From: Tabrizicola piscis
Lineage (GTDB): Bacteria > Pseudomonadota > Alphaproteobacteria > Rhodobacterales > Rhodobacteraceae
Assembly (NCBI RefSeq): GCF_003940805.1
Contig: NZ_CP034328.1
Location: 310,001 to 374,000 of the forward strand
Reading direction: 5' to 3'
Length of the DNA: 64,000 bases
Position 1 is the stretch's first letter. Every line of letters starts with the position of its first letter. A program made the position numbers and the translations under genes. Of this stretch, positions 46,324 to 55,480 are shown one piece after another. The notes beneath the pieces are model-generated. The model was not told where the DNA came from. It ran no database searches and saw nothing but the letters and a program-made list of their open reading frames with translations.

Positions 46324-46340
46324 TGTCCCTGCCCGGGACA
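46324..46340. promoter_or_regulatory. dyad TGTCCC-TGCCC-GGGACA before typA
   Basis: 17 bases with 6-base arms, 67 bp before the typA ATG. Exactly the reverse complement of the element at 55392-55408. A related form is at 4959-4977. Confidence 0.5.
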
Positions 46341-46406
46341 CCCTCCCCTCTGGCCATGGGGCCGAAAACCCTGTAAGGCCGCGCCAACCCTATCGGACTG
46401 GACCCA

Positions 46407-48224
46407 ATGGAACTGCGCAACATCGCGATCATCGCACACGTCGACCACGGCAAAACCACCCTCGTGGACGAGCTTCTGAAGCAAAGCGGCGCCTTCCGCG
46501 CCAACGAGGCCGTTTCCGAACGGGCGATGGACAGCAACGACATCGAACGCGAACGCGGGATCACGATCCTTGCCAAGTGTACCTCCGTCGAATGGCACGG
46601 CGCGCGGATCAACATCGTCGACACCCCCGGCCACGCCGACTTTGGCGGCGAGGTGGAGCGGATCCTGTCGATGGTCGACGGCGTCTGCCTGCTGGTCGAC
46701 GCCGCCGAAGGCCCGATGCCGCAGACGAAATTCGTGCTGGCCAAAGCGCTGGCTCTCGGCCTCCGCCCCATCGTGGTGCTGAACAAGGTGGACAAGCCCG
46801 ACGCCGAACCCGACCGCGCCTTGAATGAGGTCTTCGACCTTTTCGCCAACCTTGGTGCCGATGACGACCAGCTGGACTTCCCACACGTCTACGCCTCGGG
46901 CCGCTCCGGTTGGGCCGACAAGGAACTGGACGGCCCGCGCAAGGACCTGTCCGCCCTGTTCGACCTGATCGTCGCCCACGTCCCCGCCCCGAAGGTGCTG
47001 AGCCGGGTGGATGAACCCTTCTCGATGCTGGCCACCACCCTGTCCGCCGACCCTTACCTTGGCCGTATCCTGACCGGCCGCGTCGAATCCGGCCGCATCA
47101 CCACCGGCACCACGCTGAAGTCCCTGTCACGCACCGGCGACCGGCTGGAGCAGTTCCGTGTGACCAAGATCCTTGCCTTCCGTGGCCTGACCCAGACCAC
47201 CATCGACGAAGCCACCGCTGGCGACATCGTGACCCTCGCCGGGATGACCAAGGCCACCGTCGCCGATACCCTTTGCGCGATGGAGGTGGACACCGCCCTC
47301 CCCTCGCAGCCCATCGACCCGCCGACAATCACCGTGACTTTCGGCATCAACGACTCGCCCCTTGCGGGCCGTGACGGCAGCAAGGTCCAGTCCCGCGTCA
47401 TCCGTGACCGCCTGATGAAAGAGGCCGAGGTCAACGTCGCCATCAAGATCGCCGACACCCCCGGCGGTGAGGCGTTCGAAGTTTCCGGTCGCGGCGAACT
47501 GCAGATGGGCGTGTTGATCGAGAACATGCGCCGCGAAGGGTTCGAACTGTCGATCTCGCGCCCCCGGGTGATCTTTCAGGACATCGACGGTGTCCGGAAC
47601 GAACCGATCGAAGAAGTCACCATCGACGTCGATGATGACTATTCCGGTGCCGTGATCGACAAGCTGACCGGCGAGCGCAAGGGCGAGCTGGTCGAGATGA
47701 AGCCTGCAGGCGTCGGCAAGACCCGGATCATCGCGCATGTGCCCTCACGCGGGCTGATCGGCTATCAGGGCCAGTTCCTGACCGACACGCGCGGCACGGG
47801 TGTCCTCAACCGCATCTTCCACGGCTGGGTGCCGCACAAGGGCCCGATCCAGGGCCGCCGTCAGGGTGTGCTGATCTCGACCGAGGCGGGGGTGTCCGTC
47901 GCCTACGCGCTCTGGAACCTGGAAGAACGCGGCCGCATGTTCATCGGCCCGCAGGAACAGGTCTATGTCGGTATGCTGATCGGCGAACACAGCCGCGAGA
48001 ATGACCTTGAGGTCAACCCGCTGAAGGGCAAGAAGCTGACCAACGTCCGCGCCAGCGGCACGGATGAGGCGGTCCGCCTGACCCCGCATATCAAGATGTC
48101 GCTGGAAGAGGCGATTGCCTATATCGACGACGATGAACTCGTCGAGGTCACGCCCAAGATCATCCGTCTGCGCAAGCGCCTGCTGGACCCGAACGAACGC
48201 AAGCGTCAGTCGCGGAAAGACTGA
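46407..48224 (+). CDS. typA: ribosome-associated GTPase TypA/BipA
   Basis: A 605-residue translational GTPase: G1 AHVDHGKTTLVDELL, the switch I stretch NDIERERGITILAK, G3 DTPGHADFGGEVERILSMV, G4 VVLNKVDKPDAEP. EF-G-like domains III and V and the TypA-specific C-terminus (GRMFIGPQEQVYVGMLIGEH) are present. It binds ribosomes and helps growth at low temperature or under stress and 50S assembly. The start is ATGGAACTGCGCAAC; family members begin MxLRNIAIIAHVDHGK. Monocistronic by spacing. Confidence 0.96.
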   Translation: MELRNIAIIAHVDHGKTTLVDELLKQSGAFRANEAVSERAMDSNDIERERGITILAKCTSVEWHGARINIVDTPGHADFGGEVERILSMVDGVCLLVDAAEGPMPQTKFVLAKALALGLRPIVVLNKVDKPDAEPDRALNEVFDLFANLGADDDQLDFPHVYASGRSGWADKELDGPRKDLSALFDLIVAHVPAPKVLSRVDEPFSMLATTLSADPYLGRILTGRVESGRITTGTTLKSLSRTGDRLEQFRVTKILAFRGLTQTTIDEATAGDIVTLAGMTKATVADTLCAMEVDTALPSQPIDPPTITVTFGINDSPLAGRDGSKVQSRVIRDRLMKEAEVNVAIKIADTPGGEAFEVSGRGELQMGVLIENMRREGFELSISRPRVIFQDIDGVRNEPIEEVTIDVDDDYSGAVIDKLTGERKGELVEMKPAGVGKTRIIAHVPSRGLIGYQGQFLTDTRGTGVLNRIFHGWVPHKGPIQGRRQGVLISTEAGVSVAYALWNLEERGRMFIGPQEQVYVGMLIGEHSRENDLEVNPLKGKKLTNVRASGTDEAVRLTPHIKMSLEEAIAYIDDDELVEVTPKIIRLRKRLLDPNERKRQSRKD

Positions 48225-48230
48225 CCGGCA

Positions 48231-48245
48231 CCCCCTTCAAGGGGG
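48231..48245. terminator. short palindrome between convergent typA and phosphatase genes
   Basis: CCCCCTT-C-AAGGGGG, overlapping the 3' end of the phosphatase gene. Its TT-x-AA core recalls the larger palindromes at 3732 and 61872. Confidence 0.45.
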
Positions 48246-48779
48246 CAGCCGGCCGAGCACTTCCAGGCCCGATGCGCCGCGTCGGGCCACGACAATCTCG
48301 CCCGACCGGGGGGTGATGCCGGTCAGGGCGGTTATGTTGACCTGATGGGTCACGATCAGCACCCGGTCCCCTTCCGGCAGAGCGGCAAGATGGTCCAGAA
48401 CCTGGGCCGTCTGTTGGTCAGCCGTGGCCCGATTGCCAAAGAAGGAATTGGCGGGTGGAAACGGCGTGACGGGCCCAAGGCCCAACAAATTTGCCGTTTC
48501 CGTCGTGCGGCACCATTCCGAGGCAAGGATCTGGCCAAAGCTGATCCCGGCGTCCCGCAGCCGTGCCCCGATGGCCCGCGCCTCATCACGCCCCGCATCC
48601 GAAAGGTTGCGCTGCGTGCTGCAATCCCCAAGGCGCATGCCTGACGGATCCCCGGTTCCGGGCGCTGTGGCGTGGCGCATCAAAAGCACCGCACCGGGCG
48701 CACGAGCCGCGTCAAGCGGGTCGGCCGCAAGGGCGGGGTCGGAGAAGACCATGGCAAGGCAAAGGATCAGGAACCGCAT
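48237..48779 (-). CDS. histidine phosphatase family protein, exported
   Basis: A 180-residue branch-2-like histidine phosphatase with a signal peptide (residues 1-18, ending ALAADP). The phospho-acceptor His is in LLMRHATAPG, a mid-sequence Arg/Glu region in ASEWCRTTETANLLG, and the second His in VLIVTHQVNITALTG. It probably acts in the periplasm on a small phosphoester. It stands alone on the minus strand. Confidence 0.82.
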   Translation of the reverse strand: MRFLILCLAMVFSDPALAADPLDAARAPGAVLLMRHATAPGTGDPSGMRLGDCSTQRNLSDAGRDEARAIGARLRDAGISFGQILASEWCRTTETANLLGLGPVTPFPPANSFFGNRATADQQTAQVLDHLAALPEGDRVLIVTHQVNITALTGITPRSGEIVVARRGASGLEVLGRLPP

Positions 48780-48830
48780 GCCCGGCGATGTGAGGCGGGC
48801 GGCGCGTCTGACAAGGGCCTGACGAAAAGT

Positions 48831-49625
48831 TCAGGCGGCGGCAGCCAGCCTGCAGGGCAAGAAATCCTCGACCCGCACCTCAGACCCCTCGAACGTGCAG
48901 AAGCTGTAGGGCGGAACTTCGTCCCAACCGCCTTCCCCAGCCTCCAACGGTTCGGACACCACGGCGCGGCCACCGCGCGTATCGGACCACCGGTGGTAAA
49001 GCGATGGCGCGGCATCGTCGGTCGCATAGCGCACAGCGTATAGCCGCTGGCCATCCGACAGGGCCGCCGTCAGCCGCAGATGCGGCCCCTGCCCCTTGGC
49101 GCGCGCAAGACTGATGAACCGGGCCGCCGCACGTTCCAACGCGCCGCGCGGATCATCGTCCAGCCCCTCGGCCAAGGCCACCAGAAACAGTGCCTCACTA
49201 TCCGTGGCGCCCTTGCGGTGGGGATAAAGCGTTTCGGGGATCATCATGTCAGCGTCGCGGCGGAAGGCGTCATAGCCGCCGACCTGACCGTTGTGCATAA
49301 AGCTCCACCGGCCATGGGTGAAGGGATGGCAGTTGTTGCGGCTGGTGGCAGTTCCGGTTGACGCTCGGACATGGGCAAGGAACAGGTGCGACTGGACCTG
49401 CGCCGTCAGGCTGCGCAGGTTCGGGTCGGACCACGCGGGCAGAACATCGCGGAACAGACCCGGTTCCGACTTCGCGCCATACCATGCAATGCCGAAACCA
49501 TCGGCGTTGATCGCCGTATGGCACTGCGTCGCGCAATGGCTTTGGTGGATCAAGCTGTGACCCGGACGGCTGATGATCTCCTCAAGGAAGATCGGCGCCC
49601 CGGTATAGGCGGCCCAGCGGCACAT
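48831..49625 (-). CDS. class II glutamine amidotransferase-like protein (YafJ family)
   Basis: A 264-residue Ntn-type amidotransferase: the nucleophile is Cys2 (MCRWAAYTGAPIFLEE) after Met removal, followed by NADGFGIAWYG, LAHVRASTGTATSRNNCHPF, and WSFMHNGQVGGYD. There is no synthase domain, so the ammonia acceptor is unknown; YafJ-like proteins are probably specialised glutamine or gamma-glutamyl hydrolases. Two candidate promoter elements lie upstream (TACAAT on the minus strand near 49680). Confidence 0.87.
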   Translation of the reverse strand: MCRWAAYTGAPIFLEEIISRPGHSLIHQSHCATQCHTAINADGFGIAWYGAKSEPGLFRDVLPAWSDPNLRSLTAQVQSHLFLAHVRASTGTATSRNNCHPFTHGRWSFMHNGQVGGYDAFRRDADMMIPETLYPHRKGATDSEALFLVALAEGLDDDPRGALERAAARFISLARAKGQGPHLRLTAALSDGQRLYAVRYATDDAAPSLYHRWSDTRGGRAVVSEPLEAGEGGWDEVPPYSFCTFEGSEVRVEDFLPCRLAAAA

Positions 49626-49735
49626 CAGCGTGCCCCATCGGTCGTAAGTTTCATCTGCTCAAACCTGCTTTTTCTTTTATTGTAACAAAGAACCGCGCGC
49701 TTGGCAGACAAATTCCGGTCATTCTATGGAAAACC

Positions 49736-50026
49736 TTACTCGATTTCCTCAACCACCATCAAATCGCGCAGGCTGGCGCCCTTTGCATGGGCAAGGGCAG
49801 CCTGATAGGCGGGGGAATTGTAGCACTCCACCGCCTTTTCCAAGCTGGGAAAGCGCGCCACCACATTGCGGGCGCGGTCGTTGCCTTCCAGTTGGACATA
49901 GCGCCCACCCCGGGCCAGAAATACGCCACCATGGGCCGCGATGGCGGGACCGGCCTCCTTGGCATAGCGGCCATAGGCCTCGGCATCGGTCACATGCACA
50001 TGGGCAATCCAGAGTGCAGTTGGCAT
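49736..50026 (-). CDS. DUF1330-family protein
   Basis: A 96-residue ferredoxin-fold protein: LWIAHVHVTDAEAYGRYAKE, then GGVFLARGGRYVQLEGNDRA, FPSLEKAVECYNSPAYQAAL. DUF1330 is related to dimeric alpha/beta barrel monooxygenase-like domains; its function is unknown. It follows alaS by 3 bp on the same strand and is presumably cotranscribed with it. Confidence 0.85.
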   Translation of the reverse strand: MPTALWIAHVHVTDAEAYGRYAKEAGPAIAAHGGVFLARGGRYVQLEGNDRARNVVARFPSLEKAVECYNSPAYQAALAHAKGASLRDLMVVEEIE

Positions 50027-50029
50027 GGT

Positions 50030-52684
50030 TCAGCCCCCCATCGCGGCTTCAGCCGCCTTGATCGCTGCATCGGCCAGCGCGATATCCGCGCCACCCGCTT
50101 GGGCAAGGTCAGGTCGCCCGCCCCCGCCCTTGCCGCCCATCGCCTCAGCCGCAGCCTTGACAAGGGTGACGGCGGAAAGCTTCGCGGTCAGGTCAGCAGT
50201 GACGCCAGCGGCCACCGCCGGCTTGGCCCCGGTGTCGGCAATCAGCAGCACCGCGCCAGAGCCGAGCCGGGCCTTCAGCTCATCAATCAGCGCCGGCAGG
50301 TCCTTGCCCGACACGCCGGAAAGCACCTGAGCAATGAAGCGGATGCCATTGATTTCCTTGGCTTCCGGGCCAGCGGCACTGCCACCCATCGCAACCTCGC
50401 GGCGCAGTTGTGCAACCTCATTCGCGAGCGCTTTCCGTTCGTCAAACAGCGCGCGGATGCGGTCGGCCAGTTCCGATGGCGGGGCCTTGATGATCGTCGC
50501 GATGTCGTTCAGCCGCGCGTCCTGCTGGCGCAGGTGGTCGAGCGCGGCCTGACCCGTCAGCGCCTCGATCCGCCGAACCCCGGCGCTGGAGGCTGAGTCG
50601 CCCAGAAGAACCATCGCCCCGATATCACCGGTGCGGGCGACATGGGTGCCGCCGCAAAGCTCCAGGCTGTAGGTCTTGCCGTCCGCGCCCTTGCCCGACC
50701 CGTCCAGCACGCCCATCGACACGACGCGCACTTCATCGCCATACTTCTCGCCAAACAGCGCCTGCGCGCCGATGGCGCGGGCATCGTCGGGGGTCATGAT
50801 CCGCGTCTCGACCGGGGCGTTCTGGCGGATGAAGGCGTTCACCTCGGCCTCGATCGTCTGCAGGTCCGGCGCCGAGATTGCCGCCGAATGGCTGAAATCG
50901 AACCGCAAGCGGTCAGCGGCGTTCAGCGAGCCGCGTTGTGCTACATGATCACCAAGCGTCCGCCGCAGCGCCTCATGCAGAAGGTGGGTGGCCGAATGGT
51001 TGGCGCGAATCTGCGACCGGCGGCTGTGGCTGACCTCCAGCTTGGCGGGTTGACCTTTGAGAAGATCACCCTCCAACACCTTGGCAACGTGAATGAAAAC
51101 GCCAGCGGCCTTTTTGACATCCGTCACTTCGGCAAGGCCCGTCGCCGTGCGGATCAGGCCGGAGTCCCCCACCTGCCCGCCGCTTTCGGCGTAGAACGGG
51201 GTCTGGTTGACCACGATCTGCACAGTCTCACCCGTAGCCGCCGCGCCAACCGCTGCCCCATCCCGAACCAGGGCCGCAACCACACCCTCGGCCGTTTCGG
51301 TGTCATAGCCCAGGAATTCGGTCGCGCCATGTTCTTCGGCAAGGTCAAACCAGATCCGCGCATCGCCCGCAGCCCCGGTGCCGACCCAGGCGGCGCGGGC
51401 CTTCTGCTTTTGCTCCTGCATGGCATGGTCGAAGCCCGCCACGTCCACCTCACGCCCCTTTTCGCGCAGGGCGTCCTGCGTCAGGTCCAGCGGGAAGCCG
51501 TAGGTGTCATAGAGCTTGAACGCCGCAGCCCCCGGCAAGGCACCGCCTTCGGGCAGGCGGGCGAGTTCGTCGTCCAGCAGTTTCAGCCCCCGGTCGAGGG
51601 TCTGCTTGAACCGCGTTTCCTCCAGCCGCAGGGTTTCCTCGATCAGCGATTGCGCCCGACCAAGCTCGGGGTAAGCCGCCCCCATGCCGCGTACCAGTGC
51701 GGGCACAAGGCGGTGCATCACCGGGTCATGCGCGCCCAGCATATGGGCATGCCGCATCGCCCGGCGCATGATCCGCCGCAGGACATAGCCCCGGCCTTCG
51801 TTTGACGGCATCACGCCATCGGCGATCAGGAACGAGGTCGACCGCAGGTGGTCCGCGATCACCCGGTGGTGGATCTTGCCCGGACCGTCGGGATCTGCGC
51901 TGGTGGCGTGGGCCGAAGCCTCAATCAGGCTGCGCATCAGGTCAGTGTCGTAGTTGTCGTGCTTGCCCTGCAGCAGCGCGCCAATCCGCTCCAGCCCCAT
52001 GCCGGTGTCGATCGACTGCATCTCCAGCGGCACAAGCCGCCCGTCGGCGAACTGTTCGTTCTGCATGAAGACGTTGTTCCAGATCTCGATGAACCGGTCG
52101 CCGTCTTCCTGGGCACTGCCGGGCGGGCCGCCCCAGATATGGTCGCCATGGTCGTAGAAAATCTCGGTGCAGGGGCCGCAGGGGCCGGTCGGGCCCATCC
52201 GCCAGAAGTTGTCATCCGTCGCGATGCGGATGATCCGGCTGTCGGGCAGACCGGCGACCTTCTTCCAGATGCCCGCCGCTTCATCATCGGTATGGTAGAC
52301 GGTGACCAGAAGCTTGTCGGGGTTCAGGCCGAAGTCCTTGGTCAAAAGCTCCCATGCAAAAGCGATGGCCTGATCCTTGAAGTAATCGCCGAAACTGAAA
52401 TTCCCCAGCATTTCAAAGAAGGTATGATGCCGGGCGGTGTAGCCGACATTGTCCAGATCGTTGTGCTTGCCGCCGGCACGCACGCATTTCTGTGCCGTCG
52501 TCGCGCGCTTGTAGTCGCGGGTTTCGACCCCGGTGAACAGGTTCTTGAACTGCACCATGCCCGAATTCGCGAACATCAGCGTCGGGTCGTTGCGCGGGAC
52601 AAGCGGAGAGCTGTCGACCACCCTGTGACCGTTGCGGCGAAAGAACTCAAGGTAGGTGGAGCGGATGTCGTTCAGTGACGCCAT
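50030..52684 (-). CDS. alaS: alanyl-tRNA synthetase
   Basis: 884 residues, full length. It attaches alanine to tRNA-Ala. [20 protein letters not shown] begins the catalytic domain, and [19 protein letters not shown] and [20 protein letters not shown] are class II motifs. The editing domain has the zinc-binding [11 protein letters not shown] and [13 protein letters not shown], and the C-terminal C-Ala domain ends the protein. The start follows a GGAAGGG site; the longer frame has no support. recA lies upstream, with a terminator between. Confidence 0.97.
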   Translation of the reverse strand: MASLNDIRSTYLEFFRRNGHRVVDSSPLVPRNDPTLMFANSGMVQFKNLFTGVETRDYKRATTAQKCVRAGGKHNDLDNVGYTARHHTFFEMLGNFSFGDYFKDQAIAFAWELLTKDFGLNPDKLLVTVYHTDDEAAGIWKKVAGLPDSRIIRIATDDNFWRMGPTGPCGPCTEIFYDHGDHIWGGPPGSAQEDGDRFIEIWNNVFMQNEQFADGRLVPLEMQSIDTGMGLERIGALLQGKHDNYDTDLMRSLIEASAHATSADPDGPGKIHHRVIADHLRSTSFLIADGVMPSNEGRGYVLRRIMRRAMRHAHMLGAHDPVMHRLVPALVRGMGAAYPELGRAQSLIEETLRLEETRFKQTLDRGLKLLDDELARLPEGGALPGAAAFKLYDTYGFPLDLTQDALREKGREVDVAGFDHAMQEQKQKARAAWVGTGAAGDARIWFDLAEEHGATEFLGYDTETAEGVVAALVRDGAAVGAAATGETVQIVVNQTPFYAESGGQVGDSGLIRTATGLAEVTDVKKAAGVFIHVAKVLEGDLLKGQPAKLEVSHSRRSQIRANHSATHLLHEALRRTLGDHVAQRGSLNAADRLRFDFSHSAAISAPDLQTIEAEVNAFIRQNAPVETRIMTPDDARAIGAQALFGEKYGDEVRVVSMGVLDGSGKGADGKTYSLELCGGTHVARTGDIGAMVLLGDSASSAGVRRIEALTGQAALDHLRQQDARLNDIATIIKAPPSELADRIRALFDERKALANEVAQLRREVAMGGSAAGPEAKEINGIRFIAQVLSGVSGKDLPALIDELKARLGSGAVLLIADTGAKPAVAAGVTADLTAKLSAVTLVKAAAEAMGGKGGGGRPDLAQAGGADIALADAAIKAAEAAMGG

Positions 52685-52728
52685 GACGGGCCCTTCCGGA
52701 AGGCAAAACAGCGGTTTCGCCACCGTTT

Positions 52729-52746
52729 AGCCCCCGCGCGGGGGCT
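52729..52746. repeat. 18-nt palindrome AGCCCCCGCGCGGGGGCT
   Basis: Perfect palindrome in the leader region 45 bp before alaS. It could be part of an attenuation or terminator structure together with the recA terminator upstream. Confidence 0.5.
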
Positions 52747-52773
52747 GTCCACCACGCGGGTGTTCCCCTGACG

Positions 52774-52801
52774 AAAAAGGCCGGAAGCTGTGCTTCCGGC
52801 C
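52774..52801 (-). terminator. intrinsic terminator of recA
   Basis: On the minus strand: GGCCGGAAGC-ACA-GCTTCCGGCC followed by a run of five T. Perfect 10-base stem, 27 bp after the recA stop codon. A textbook rho-independent terminator. Confidence 0.85.
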
Positions 52802-52827
52802 CTTGGCTTTGCTGTTGGCGTCTGTGG

Positions 52828-53901
52828 TTACATATCCACGACGTCGGCTTCTTCGCCGCCACCGGCAACGTTGAAGTCCAGCCCGTTCGCGCCGCGAATC
52901 TTGTCTTCAATCTCCATCGCGACGGCGGGGTTCTGCTTCAGGAACTGCTTGGCATTCTCACGCCCCTGACCGATCCGCTCATCGCCGTAGGAATACCAGG
53001 AGCCGGATTTTTCAACCACACCGGCCTTGACCCCAAGGTCCACCAGCTCACCCGTCTTGGAAATGCCTTCGCCATACATGATGTCGAATTCCACCTGCTT
53101 GAAGGGCGGGGCCACCTTGTTCTTGACCACCTTCACGCGGGTCGTGTTGCCGACCACATCTTCACGCTCCTTGATCGAGCCGATGCGGCGAATGTCGAGG
53201 CGCACCGAGGCGTAGAACTTGAGCGCATTGCCGCCGGTCGTTGTTTCGGGAGACCCGAACATCACGCCGATCTTCATGCGGATCTGGTTGATGAAGATCA
53301 CCATGCAGTTGCTGCGCCCGATGCTGGCGGTCAGCTTGCGCATCGCCTGGCTCATCAGCCGGGCCTGCGAGCCCATCTGCATGTCGCCCATGTCGCCTTC
53401 GATTTCCGATTTCGGCACCAGCGCGGCGACCGAGTCGACAACCACAAGGCTGACAGCACCAGAACGGACCAGCGTATCGACAATCTCCAACGCCTGTTCG
53501 CCGGTGTCGGGCTGCGAGATCAGAAGTTCATCCAGGTTCACGCCCAGCTTCTTGGCATATTGCGGATCAAGCGCATGTTCGGCGTCAACAAAGGCGCAGA
53601 CGCCGCCCTTTTTTTGTTCTTCTGCAACGACATGCAGGGTCAGCGTGGTCTTGCCTGAAGATTCCGGCCCGTAAATTTCGATGATCCGGCCTTTGGGCAG
53701 GCCACCGATCCCCAGCGCGATGTCGAGACCGAGCGACCCGGTCGAGGTCGCCTCAATATCCATCGCCGGGCTGTCGGCGCCCAGCCGCATGATCGAGCCC
53801 TTGCCGAACTGACGTTCAATTTGCGCCAGCGCGCTTTCCAGAGCCTTCGCCTTGTCCATGTCACGCTTCCCGTTGAGGTCGAGCAGGTTTGCCACCGCCA
53901 T
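52828..53901 (-). CDS. recA: recombinase RecA
   Basis: 357 residues. It catalyses strand exchange and activates LexA self-cleavage. Walker A is [14 protein letters not shown], Walker [23 protein letters not shown] [20 protein letters not shown] and [19 protein letters not shown] are intact, and the acidic C-terminus [11 protein letters not shown] is present. I start at [14 protein letters not shown]; the longer frame has no ribosome-binding site and runs through the SOS box. Confidence 0.98.
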   Translation of the reverse strand: MAVANLLDLNGKRDMDKAKALESALAQIERQFGKGSIMRLGADSPAMDIEATSTGSLGLDIALGIGGLPKGRIIEIYGPESSGKTTLTLHVVAEEQKKGGVCAFVDAEHALDPQYAKKLGVNLDELLISQPDTGEQALEIVDTLVRSGAVSLVVVDSVAALVPKSEIEGDMGDMQMGSQARLMSQAMRKLTASIGRSNCMVIFINQIRMKIGVMFGSPETTTGGNALKFYASVRLDIRRIGSIKEREDVVGNTTRVKVVKNKVAPPFKQVEFDIMYGEGISKTGELVDLGVKAGVVEKSGSWYSYGDERIGQGRENAKQFLKQNPAVAMEIEDKIRGANGLDFNVAGGGEEADVVDM

Positions 53902-53951
53902 ATTGTCGTTCCTTATTTCATAGCCACCCGCAGGCGGCAATCCTGACCAAT

Positions 53952-53966
53952 GTTCCCCAAGTGTTC
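53952..53966. promoter_or_regulatory. SOS/LexA box of recA
   Basis: GTTC-CCCAAGT-GTTC matches the alphaproteobacterial LexA consensus GTTC-N7-GTTC exactly. It is about 51 bp before the recA ATG (read on the plus strand; the box is a direct repeat). It may also influence the divergent sulfotransferase gene. Confidence 0.8.
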
Positions 53967-54114
53967 CGGTTCTTATGGGACCAAAGCAGGAACATTTCAA
54001 CCAGATTCTGACAATCCCAGCTTTTGCGCGATTTGGTTAAGGGATAGTTTACGACCAAGGATGAAAAGTCGCGACGCCGGTGCAATCCGGCGCGATGCAG
54101 GAAAAGGGGCAGGA

Positions 54115-54705
54115 ATGCTGGTGTTCTGGGATCAAAGACTGGCGTTCCTGGCCACGCCCAAGACAGGATCGACGGCGATTGCCGCCGCGCTCGAATCGTT
54201 GGCGGCGGTGTCGATCCAGCGGCCGCCGCTGCTCAAGCACACTACGGTCCATCGCTACCGGCGCTTTGTCGGCCCCTACCTTGAGGCCGCTTCGAAGGAC
54301 AGCTTCACTCTTGTCGCCCTAATGCGCGAACCGCGTGACTGGCTGGGGTCATGGTACCGCTTCCGCCAGCGTGAGGAGACGGATCCGGACAGGTCCACCG
54401 CGGCGATGAGCTTTGACGACTTCGTGCGCGCCTGGTGCAGCGACCCGCGGCCGCCCTTTGCCGATGTGGGCAGCCAGGCCCGGTTCTTGCGGCCAAGGCA
54501 GGGGGTCGGGGTGGACCGGCTGTTCCGGTATGAGGAGATCGACCGCTTTGTCGCCTTCCTTGAGGACCGGCTGGATTGCGAGGTGATCCTGCCTTTGCTG
54601 AACGTGTCACCCAAGGGGGCGACGGACCTGTCGCCCGCGACCGAAGCCCTGCTGCAGGAGGTCGCGGCCGAGGACTTTGCGCTTTATCGGACGTTGACCG
54701 GGTAG
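54115..54705 (+). CDS. sulfotransferase-family protein
   Basis: A 196-residue protein with the 5'-phosphosulfate-binding loop LATPKTGSTAIAAALE at residues 11-26 and the 3'-phosphate motif region LVALMREPRDWLGSWYRFR (about 66-84). These are the sulfotransferase hallmarks; in Rhodobacteraceae such genes are often mislabelled gamma-glutamyl kinase. The acceptor is unknown. The start follows AGGA directly; a longer frame extends across the recA promoter. Shorter than typical (196 versus 250-300), so the acceptor domain is minimal. Confidence 0.72.
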   Translation: MLVFWDQRLAFLATPKTGSTAIAAALESLAAVSIQRPPLLKHTTVHRYRRFVGPYLEAASKDSFTLVALMREPRDWLGSWYRFRQREETDPDRSTAAMSFDDFVRAWCSDPRPPFADVGSQARFLRPRQGVGVDRLFRYEEIDRFVAFLEDRLDCEVILPLLNVSPKGATDLSPATEALLQEVAAEDFALYRTLTG

Positions 54706-54825
54706 GCCGTCAAGTCTGAGCGTCCCGCCGCCGATCTGGCGGGAAAGACATGACAAAGCGGGCATATGAAGGTACAAAAATCGCAAGGGGCCATAGATCC
54801 CGCGAGGCATGAAAGGGGCAGTGAG

Positions 54826-55383
54826 ATGTTCAATACCGATATGACACGGCGTGGGCTGGTTCTGGGGGCGGCGGCGCTTGCGCTGGGGGCCTGCAACAAC
54901 GGGATCGGGTCGAACGGGGCGGCGCAGATCGACGCGCGGGTCGAGGCGACGCAGAACTTCCTGTTCCAGCGCTACCCCGGCACGCAAGACCTGGCCAGCC
55001 GCGCGTCGGGGGTGCTTTACATGCCCCTGATCACCGAGGCCGGGTTCGGGATCGGCGGGTCCTACGGGCGCGGGGCCTTGCGGATCCAAGGGGTGACGGT
55101 GGACTATTATTCCGCCACCAAGGGCACCATCGGGTTCCAGATCGGCGCGCAGCAATATGCCCATGCCCTGTTCTTCATGACCCCCGAGGCGTTGGAGGAG
55201 TTCCGCCGGTCCAGTGGCTGGGCTGCCAGCGGGGAGATCCGCTATGCGACCCCGGATCAGGGTGCCAGCATCGGCAAGGAGACGACAGAGCTTGACCCGG
55301 TGATCGCGCTGGTCTTTGGCCAGCAGGGGCTGATCGCGGGGGCGACGCTGGGTGGGGTCAAGTATACCCGGATCATCCCGTAA
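54826..55383 (+). CDS. YSC84/SYLF-domain lipoprotein
   Basis: A 185-residue exported protein. TRRGLVLGAAALALGAC is a signal peptide with a lipobox ending in Cys23. The mature part has the SYLF/Ysc84 pattern: GVLYMPLITEAGFGIGGSYG, VDYYSATKGTIGFQIGAQQY and the TTELDPVIALVFGQQGLIAG, VKYTRI end. SYLF domains bind phosphoinositides in eukaryotes; bacterial roles are unknown. It is followed by two hairpins and a convergent gene. Confidence 0.82.
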   Translation: MFNTDMTRRGLVLGAAALALGACNNGIGSNGAAQIDARVEATQNFLFQRYPGTQDLASRASGVLYMPLITEAGFGIGGSYGRGALRIQGVTVDYYSATKGTIGFQIGAQQYAHALFFMTPEALEEFRRSSGWAASGEIRYATPDQGASIGKETTELDPVIALVFGQQGLIAGATLGGVKYTRIIP

Positions 55384-55391
55384 AGGCGGGG

Positions 55392-55408
55392 TGTCCCGGG
55401 CAGGGACA
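55392..55408. promoter_or_regulatory. dyad TGTCCC-GGGCA-GGGACA
   Basis: 17 bases, exact reverse complement of the element at 46324-46340. It lies 9 bp after the YSC84 gene between convergent genes, so here it is more likely a terminator or repeat than an operator. Confidence 0.5.
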
Positions 55409-55412
55409 TTTC

Positions 55413-55448
55413 GGAAACGACAAGTTTATCAAAGGCTTGTCGTTTTCC
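55413..55448. terminator. bidirectional terminator hairpin
   Basis: AAACGACAAG (55415-55424) pairs with CTTGTCGTTT (55436-55445) around an 11-base loop, with T-rich and A-rich flanks. It lies between the convergent YSC84 and DNA methyltransferase genes. Confidence 0.7.
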
Positions 55449-55480
55449 GTTAGGGTGGCGTTAAGCGTTTGGTGCGGCAG

